9,591 bases of DNA, from the NCBI GenBank assembly GCA_017995595.1, contig JAGOIO010000033.1:1-9591 (forward strand). Reading direction: 5' to 3'. Each line of letters starts with the position of its first letter. The stretch's first letter is position 1. Below are positions 4,912 to 9,591 of this stretch, one piece after another. Position numbers and translations under genes: made by a program. This DNA is from a bacterium. Lineage in GTDB: Bacteria; Cyanobacteriota; Vampirovibrionia; Gastranaerophilales; Gastranaerophilaceae. A model generated the notes under the pieces. That model was not told where the DNA came from and did not search any database. It was given only the letters and a program-made list of their open reading frames with translations.

Positions 4912-6678
4912 TTACAATCTTTCTTTTGGCTTTAAGAAAATCTTGTCTAAGTCTGTATTGATTGAGAAATACAATCTTCCGCTGTTTTCACCAAAGTCTT
5001 TAGGTCCAATTGGCATGCCGACACCCATTTGGAAAGATATTGCATCTGTAAGATAAATGTAAGTTCCGAAACCTACACTGCTCAAGAAATGTCTCGGATA
5101 ACCGTATAAATTGTGGTGGTCTTGTATCCAGCCCCAATCGTAGAAAGCTGCAAGTTTAACTCTATCAGACCAACCTTTAACTTTTTCAGGTAGAATTCGT
5201 TTTAAACCCGGAATAGGTGTTCTTATTTCAAAAGTACCGGCTACACCGTAATCGCCTAAGACTTCACTCGGTTGATAACCACGCATTGAATAAACACCAC
5301 CTAAATACATTTGTTCAGAAGAATATAATGATTGAGGTGAATATTGTCCGTTAATTCTTACAATACCTAAGCAATTTTTAGGCAGTCTTTCAACTCTTGT
5401 CAAGCCTGCGATGAATTTGTAGAAAGTACTTTGAGGACCGTTTGCAATATTATCGCTACCGCCAAGACCGCTAGTACCAAAGTCAACACCTAAGTTTGTA
5501 ATAAATCTACCATGCTTATCATCAAACATTCCGTACAAGCCTGTTCTTAAGACTCTTAACTGGTAGTCAGAAAATTTTGAATGAAGAGCATAAGATTCAG
5601 AAGTTGAATCAACCGCATCTAATGAAATCGTTGCATATAATTCTTTAGTTGCAGTGTTAATTAACGGGTGAGTCAATCTGATTGCATAATCAGAAGCATT
5701 ACCTACGATATTCAAATCTCTATAAGGTCCGCCTAAATTTACGTGGGAATGAGAATAGTCAAAAGACAAAGTCGTACCACGTTTATTAATAGGAACTTGA
5801 TAACCTGCAACAGCACCTGTTGTACCGTGAGAAAGAATAGCTCCGCCATAGATTTTATCACCGATACCGGTTACGTTATCCAATCCGATAATACCTGTTG
5901 CTCTTTGACGACCTGAATAATTACGTCCGAAATCGTCCCAAGCAAAATTAAGTTTTAAAGGAAATCTATCTGCGACATGTAATTTTACAATAGTATTATC
6001 ATCTTTATCTTTTTGAATTTCAGCAGAGGCTTTCATGTAAGATTCTTTGTTGATATTCTTCATTGTTCCTTGCAAGTCTTTAGCGTTAAATATTTTGTCT
6101 TGTTGTAATCCGCTTCCTGACATTGCAACATTTTTAAAGTACCAAGGTCTTTCCCATTTGTTCCCGACAACTTCTTTGCTGGCAACTGTACTTTCTTTAA
6201 TATTTATCGTAACAATACCGTCTTTTATTTCTTGTGGAGAAAGAAATGCATAAGAAGTTAAATAACCTTGTTGTTGATAGAAACGGCTTACTTTAACAGT
6301 TAAGTCCATGACATCATCAAGATAAACTTCTTTTCCAACCATGTTTCCGACTAATTTTTGTAATTTTTTGTCAGAGAATTTCTTATTTCCGCTGAAAATT
6401 ACTTTGTTTAAGACAAATTTGGGATTATAAGTCAAATTTCCTTTGACTGTGTCTTTTTCTTCTTTTGGTTGAAATTGACTGGATTCTTTGTCCAAATCAC
6501 TTGGTACAGTTTTAATGTACTTGTTTTCAAATTGAGAACCTTCATACTGCATTTGGTTCTGCTTATTGATAACTTGTGGGCTTGCTCCCTGCAACAAATT
6601 AGCATTTTCCGCATTAACAGAAAGGCTACTAAGTAACATGCATACTATTAATAAAGATATCTTTTTCATCTTTTTCAT
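4912..6678 (-). CDS. TpsB: outer-membrane transporter of a two-partner secretion system (ShlB/FhaC family)
   Basis: 588 residues, Omp85 superfamily. Exports the TpsA exoprotein across the outer membrane without ATP, after Sec export to the periplasm. Signal peptide 1-23 (cleavage near VNA); a Gln/Asn/Lys-rich linker to about 85; POTRA_2-type domain about 88-162 (VIFSGNKKFSDKKL and the end of the domain VTINIKES); second POTRA about 164-238, ending IVKLHVADRFP; then a 16-strand-type beta-barrel from about 241 (LKLNFAWDDFGRNYSG). The conserved L6-loop motif appears as MRGY at 465-468 (usually VRGY), followed by GDYGVAGTFEIRTP, and AFYDWGWI at 511-518 matches the FYD motif of the family. The chain ends in Leu about 17 residues after the last obvious strand residues rather than in a terminal aromatic. 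The start is M1; M4 is also possible. It is divergent from its likely partner tpsA, has its own promoter and terminator, and is the typical family length. Confidence 0.95.
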   Translation of the reverse strand: MKKMKKISLLIVCMLLSSLSVNAENANLLQGASPQVINKQNQMQYEGSQFENKYIKTVPSDLDKESSQFQPKEEKDTVKGNLTYNPKFVLNKVIFSGNKKFSDKKLQKLVGNMVGKEVYLDDVMDLTVKVSRFYQQQGYLTSYAFLSPQEIKDGIVTINIKESTVASKEVVGNKWERPWYFKNVAMSGSGLQQDKIFNAKDLQGTMKNINKESYMKASAEIQKDKDDNTIVKLHVADRFPLKLNFAWDDFGRNYSGRQRATGIIGLDNVTGIGDKIYGGAILSHGTTGAVAGYQVPINKRGTTLSFDYSHSHVNLGGPYRDLNIVGNASDYAIRLTHPLINTATKELYATISLDAVDSTSESYALHSKFSDYQLRVLRTGLYGMFDDKHGRFITNLGVDFGTSGLGGSDNIANGPQSTFYKFIAGLTRVERLPKNCLGIVRINGQYSPQSLYSSEQMYLGGVYSMRGYQPSEVLGDYGVAGTFEIRTPIPGLKRILPEKVKGWSDRVKLAAFYDWGWIQDHHNLYGYPRHFLSSVGFGTYIYLTDAISFQMGVGMPIGPKDFGENSGRLYFSINTDLDKIFLKPKERL

Positions 6679-6730
6679 TTTCTCACTTTACTTCTTGTGG
6701 TTTTGGGTAAATATTTTATACTTGACAATT

Positions 6731-6759
6731 ATTCTACCATGACTTTTGTAGGAAAACAA
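6731..6759 (-). promoter_or_regulatory. Promoter of tpsB
   Basis: On the - strand TTGTTT (6759-6754), a 17-base spacer, then TGG-TAGAAT (-10 at 6736-6731) with an extended TGn element. Transcription would start near 6724, about 45 bases before the ATG at 6678. The spacer ends in AAAAGTCATGG, a motif also seen before the metallopeptidase -10. Confidence 0.6.
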
Positions 6760-6770
6760 CACCTTTTGTA
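6743..6770. repeat. CTTTTGTA direct repeat around the tpsB -35
   Basis: Identical octamers at 6743-6750 and 6763-6770 start exactly 20 bp apart, about two helical turns, with the tpsB -35 between them. A third copy lies at 960-967. Such spacing is typical of tandem regulator sites on one DNA face, but the octamer is AT-rich and chance is possible. Confidence 0.35.
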
Positions 6771-6972
6771 AAAAAATGTAAAATTTTTTTGAGTATTAGC
6801 AAAAATGAATATTTAGGGGACTTCTTTTTATATATAATGTTTTTGCCTTATACATTTACCGAAAAGCTTTTAAAATTATAAAATAGCAATTAAAGTTTTT
6901 ATTTAAAAAGCCGTATAAATATATAGAGGAAAAATAAGAAAGATAATAATTTAAGTCATAAAGGGGACATGT

Positions 6973-9591
6973 ATGATTTCGGATAAGTTAAAGAAAATCG
7001 TCGTTACCGTACTTTTAGTCATTTCAGGGATAGATATCGGACTTCCTGTTTCGGCAGAAATGGTAACATCAGGAAATGTTTTAAACAATGTTGGAAACGG
7101 CGGAGCTAATTTGCAGAATATATCTGGTGCGAATGTTAATACCAACTATACAAATGCGACTGTTACCAATACAGCAAAAACAAGTATATTGAATTGGAAT
7201 TCATTAAATACCGGTTCAAATCAATCTTTGAAGTATGTATTCCCTAATAAATATGGCAGTCAATATTCATTTAACAAGGTTGTAGGTGTTGGCATTTCTG
7301 ATTTTGCAGGTTCATTAACATCAGAAGGTACAGGACGAGTAATTATCGCTAACCCAAACGGCATTTTATTTGAAAACGGTTCATATACAGATGTAAATGC
7401 TTTAACTTTGACAACTCATAAAGCAACATTAATTGATAATGACCTTACATTAGACGGCTCAGCTACTAATGCAAAAGTTCAAATCGGCGGTTATGGTTTA
7501 AGTAATAATGTTGCACAAATGAAAGTTGCTAATGACTTAAACATCGTTTCTAATAATATAGATATCTCAAGTGCAAGAATTACAGCAAAGAATGTAAACC
7601 TTGTTACTCTTGATGGTATTACATATTTTGAAATAAATGCTGCAACAACTCCAATGTCTCAAGTTAATGCAGTTAACACAAAGAATTTAGCAAATGACGG
7701 AAATGTTTCAATAAAGAATTCTACATTTGACTTGGTAAAAGATAATACAACAGGCAAAATGTTTATTGTTTCAAAAGGTGCATTAGGCATGGACACAGTA
7801 ACAGTAAATGGTGCTATAAATGCAAATGTTTCTAAAGCTGATATCGTTGCATTTAAAGGTACAAACGGAGTCTTTACTATAAATTCAGATGATAGTATTT
7901 CATTGGTTGACAGCTCTTTTGACAGATATTACTTTACTGCTAAAAAAGATTCAAGCATGACAAATGTAAATCAAACAGGCAAAGATTCTTATATGAAGGT
8001 TGCCGGTAAAATAGATGTTAAAAATTCTAATTTCAATAAATCATATTTAACAGCTACAAATGATGTAACAGTTGCAGATACAACATTTGCAGAAGGCGGA
8101 GTTTCAGCAAAGAATATAAAATCAACAGGAAGTTCTTATACTAATACATCTCTTCAAGCTTATGATAAAGTAGATGCTCAAGGTCAATATTTTGATAAAG
8201 CTTATGTTCAAGGAAAAAATGTTGATGTATCAAATTCAACAATTGTAAACGGTTCTGATATTGAAGGTACTAATGTCAATGCAAATGGAGTAAATACTTC
8301 AGTATCGTTATTGGTTGCTGACAATAACTTGTCAGTTGAGAAAGCAAACTTGGTTCAATCTTCTGCTGTTTCAAAAGGAAATGTTGAAATGAATGATGCT
8401 GTATTAGTTTCTAGTAATTTGACATCAAAGAATACTATATCAACATCAGGTATTACGTTGAATAATTCAACATTAAAAACTACTAAGGGTGCCATTGCTC
8501 TAAAGGCTCCTGATGGAACTAAAGTTAATACAATAATTGGAAAATCTACCTTAGATGCAAATGGAGCAGTATCTATAAAACAAGCTAGTGGTGAAAATGG
8601 CGATTTGAATATTATTTCTCACGACGGTAGCAGTATTTCATTGTGGGCAGATAATAATACAACAAATACAATAAGATTAAATTCAGTTAATGCTGTTACC
8701 AAAAAAGGTGGTACCGCTTATTTTAACAAAGTAGATGCTACAAAAGATATAAACTTAGTTGAAGGTCCTTATTCTGGTGCTTTTGTATTTAACTCAGATT
8801 CAAGAGAAGGTAGTATCAATGTAAATTCAAACGGTGTTGCTACAATAAATTCTTCAACTGCGGCAAAGAATATTAATTTATATTCTGCAAAAGGGTATGC
8901 ATCAGTTGCAAATTCAACTGCAGGTAATTTAATTTCTGTAACTTCAGATGATTGTATTGCATCAATTTCAAATTCAAATGTAAAAAATGGTAATATCATT
9001 GCAAAAGGTGCAGCTTCAGCTTATGTTAGCAGTTCAACTGCAACAGGTGATATATTAGTTTCCACTGCAAGAGGAAAGGCAAGTGTTGAAAACTCATCAT
9101 CTTTAGGTAAAATTACAGTAAACGGAAAGACTCAAGCCTTAGTAAAAATTTCAAGTGCCGTTGGTGATATGGATGTAACAAGTTTAGACGGAGTTTCAAA
9201 TGTAATTGGAAGTGTTTCTACTCAAGGAAAAATTACTGTAAAAGGTAAAACTAATACTTTGATAAAAGATTCAGCAGCAAAAGGTGATATCTTGGGTCAG
9301 GCTGAAACAGGAACTTCAACAATACAAGGTACAATAAGCGGTAATGGAACTATAAAAGCAATAGCAAATGGTGATGTAATTGTTTCTGATTCAGATGCTT
9401 ATGGAAACCTTGAAGGTACATCAAACAGTGCAAACGTAAATATGAAGAACGTAACGAGTGCAACAGGCGATGTAAAAGCAATAGCATATAATGATTCAAA
9501 TATAGACGGAGCAAGTGCATATAATACAGTAATGACAGAAGCACATAACGGTGAATCAACAATCAATAATGCATCAGGCAACGATGTATCA
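6973..9591 (+). CDS. TpsA: large filamentous-haemagglutinin-like exoprotein, 3'-truncated by the window
   Basis: The frame is open from the ATG at 6973 to the last base, giving 873 codons with no stop. The start is fixed by AAGGGGA at 6961-6967. Signal peptide 1-28 (KLKK, hydrophobic core, cleavage near VSA-E). Next comes the N-terminal haemagglutination-activity/TPS domain that TpsB recognises: ILNWNSLNTG around 73-82 and the hallmark NPNGI at 127-131, followed by FENGSYTDVNALTLTT. The remainder is Asn/Ser/Thr/Ala/Val/Gly-rich right-handed beta-helix sequence: 17-19-residue coils about 347-507, a less regular middle, then coils alternating 19 and 21 residues from 651. Only one Cys (661) is seen, as usual for exported beta-helices. 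The product should sit on or leave the cell surface, for adhesion, biofilm, or delivery of a C-terminal domain beyond the window; the tail, and so the actual function (including a possible CdiA-type toxin), is not visible. Confidence 0.93.
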   Translation, partial: MISDKLKKIVVTVLLVISGIDIGLPVSAEMVTSGNVLNNVGNGGANLQNISGANVNTNYTNATVTNTAKTSILNWNSLNTGSNQSLKYVFPNKYGSQYSFNKVVGVGISDFAGSLTSEGTGRVIIANPNGILFENGSYTDVNALTLTTHKATLIDNDLTLDGSATNAKVQIGGYGLSNNVAQMKVANDLNIVSNNIDISSARITAKNVNLVTLDGITYFEINAATTPMSQVNAVNTKNLANDGNVSIKNSTFDLVKDNTTGKMFIVSKGALGMDTVTVNGAINANVSKADIVAFKGTNGVFTINSDDSISLVDSSFDRYYFTAKKDSSMTNVNQTGKDSYMKVAGKIDVKNSNFNKSYLTATNDVTVADTTFAEGGVSAKNIKSTGSSYTNTSLQAYDKVDAQGQYFDKAYVQGKNVDVSNSTIVNGSDIEGTNVNANGVNTSVSLLVADNNLSVEKANLVQSSAVSKGNVEMNDAVLVSSNLTSKNTISTSGITLNNSTLKTTKGAIALKAPDGTKVNTIIGKSTLDANGAVSIKQASGENGDLNIISHDGSSISLWADNNTTNTIRLNSVNAVTKKGGTAYFNKVDATKDINLVEGPYSGAFVFNSDSREGSINVNSNGVATINSSTAAKNINLYSAKGYASVANSTAGNLISVTSDDCIASISNSNVKNGNIIAKGAASAYVSSSTATGDILVSTARGKASVENSSSLGKITVNGKTQALVKISSAVGDMDVTSLDGVSNVIGSVSTQGKITVKGKTNTLIKDSAAKGDILGQAETGTSTIQGTISGNGTIKAIANGDVIVSDSDAYGNLEGTSNSANVNMKNVTSATGDVKAIAYNDSNIDGASAYNTVMTEAHNGESTINNASGNDVS
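8011..8493 (+). repeat. TpsA repeat zone 1: nine coils of 17-19 residues
   Basis: Coils begin with V, I or L at residues 347, 365, 382, 400, 417, 435, 453, 471 and 489, and the next would begin at 508. A typical unit reads VDVSNSTIVNGSDIEGTN: hydrophobic-x-hydrophobic, N/S-S-x-hydrophobic, then G/S-x-hydrophobic-x-A/G. This is the spacing of one turn of a parallel beta-helix. The units are diverged at DNA level. Confidence 0.75.
8923..9591 (+). repeat. TpsA repeat zone 2: coils alternating 19 and 21 residues (120-bp super-period)
   Basis: The Gly of the recurring motif S-x-A-x-G-D/K/N-I falls at residues 651, 673, 692, 712, 731, 752, 771, 792, 811 and 832. From 712 the steps are 19, 21, 19, 21, 19, 21. 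Two-coil units of 40 residues therefore repeat every 120 bp: 9103-9170 resembles 9223-9290 in register (GKITV-GKT), and AAAGCAATAGCA recurs at 9355 and 9475. The array continues past the window end. Confidence 0.8.

Larger units (their letters stand above)
6679..6972. promoter_or_regulatory. Divergent regulatory region between tpsB and tpsA
   Basis: These 294 bases separate the two outward-facing starts and hold no gene. The tpsB promoter occupies 6731-6759. For tpsA, TTTACC (6855-6860) with TATAAA (6877-6882) at 16-bp spacing is one candidate and the perfect TATAAT at 6833-6838, lacking a -35, another; both leave a long AT-rich leader. The tpsA ribosome site AAGGGGA is at 6961-6967, five bases before the ATG. 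The region is long enough for activator sites. Confidence 0.55.

Noticed and set aside
6840..6862. TTTTTGCCTTATACATTTACC in front of tpsA as an MntR-type operator
   Set aside because: The first half resembles the TTTGCCTTA of B. subtilis MntR boxes, but the second half lacks the matching inverted arm, and the DNA site of this repressor is unknown.
9350..9581. Two - strand frames opposite the TpsA repeat zone
   Set aside because: Both overlap a continuous 873-codon frame with signal peptide and TPS domain; their Leu/His-rich make-up comes from the repeats.
8899..9591. CRISPR array or non-coding tandem repeat at the window end
   Set aside because: The periodicity is in codon frame, diverged and fully open for translation, with no conserved repeat/spacer structure.
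6973..9591. tpsA as a broken or frameshifted gene
   Set aside because: All 873 codons are open; the missing end is caused only by the window boundary.

Overview
The window is a stretch of AT-rich bacterial chromosome. It carries eight protein genes, two of them cut by the window edges. No rRNA, tRNA, insertion sequence, phage gene or CRISPR array is visible. An outer membrane can be inferred from a TpsB-type transporter of the Omp85 superfamily next to a filamentous-haemagglutinin-like exoprotein. Low GC, poly-T terminators, clear AAGGAG-type ribosome sites and this gene mix would fit a gut member of the Gastranaerophilales (non-photosynthetic Cyanobacteriota). That assignment is inference only; other low-GC diderms remain possible.

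Left part (1-2483, all + strand). The window opens inside a ComM/YifB-type AAA+ ATPase gene (2-946). A 64-residue protein of unknown function follows, starting at a GTG set by a strong ribosome site (1058-1252). Next come about 220 bases of non-coding DNA with hairpins, closed by an intrinsic terminator (1471-1497). Directly behind that terminator an extended -10 promoter appears to drive a two-gene unit: dUTPase (dut, 1526-1975) and a DtxR/MntR-type metal-dependent repressor (1993-2457).

Middle part (2442-4611). A bidirectional terminator separates the repressor gene from a convergent gene for a small membrane-anchored Pro/Gln/Met-rich protein (2488-2841, -). Divergent from that is a single-gene radical SAM enzyme with extra cysteines (2993-3961, +). 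It converges on a gene for an exported HExxH protein, probably a zinc metallopeptidase (4038-4607, -); a hairpin terminator lies between the two.

Right part (4608-9591). A two-partner secretion locus fills the rest: the outer-membrane transporter tpsB (4912-6678, -) and, divergently, the start of a large exoprotein gene tpsA (6973 to the window end, +). TpsB would recognise the N-terminal TPS domain of TpsA (NPNGI motif at residues 127-131) and move the exoprotein across the outer membrane. The visible TpsA has two kinds of beta-helix repeat: 17-19-residue coils around residues 347-507, then coils alternating 19 and 21 residues from residue 651 on, which give a 40-residue (120-bp) super-period. 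The promoters proposed for tpsB and the metallopeptidase gene share an AAAAGTCA(A/T)GG motif just upstream of the -10, which hints at co-regulation.

The observations most worth following are the 40-residue super-period in TpsA, the hybrid metal site of the DtxR/MntR protein, the cysteine-rich radical SAM enzyme, the shared tpsB/peptidase promoter motif, and the structured non-coding stretch with a likely leaderless dut transcript. No clearly new multi-gene system can be demonstrated from this window alone.
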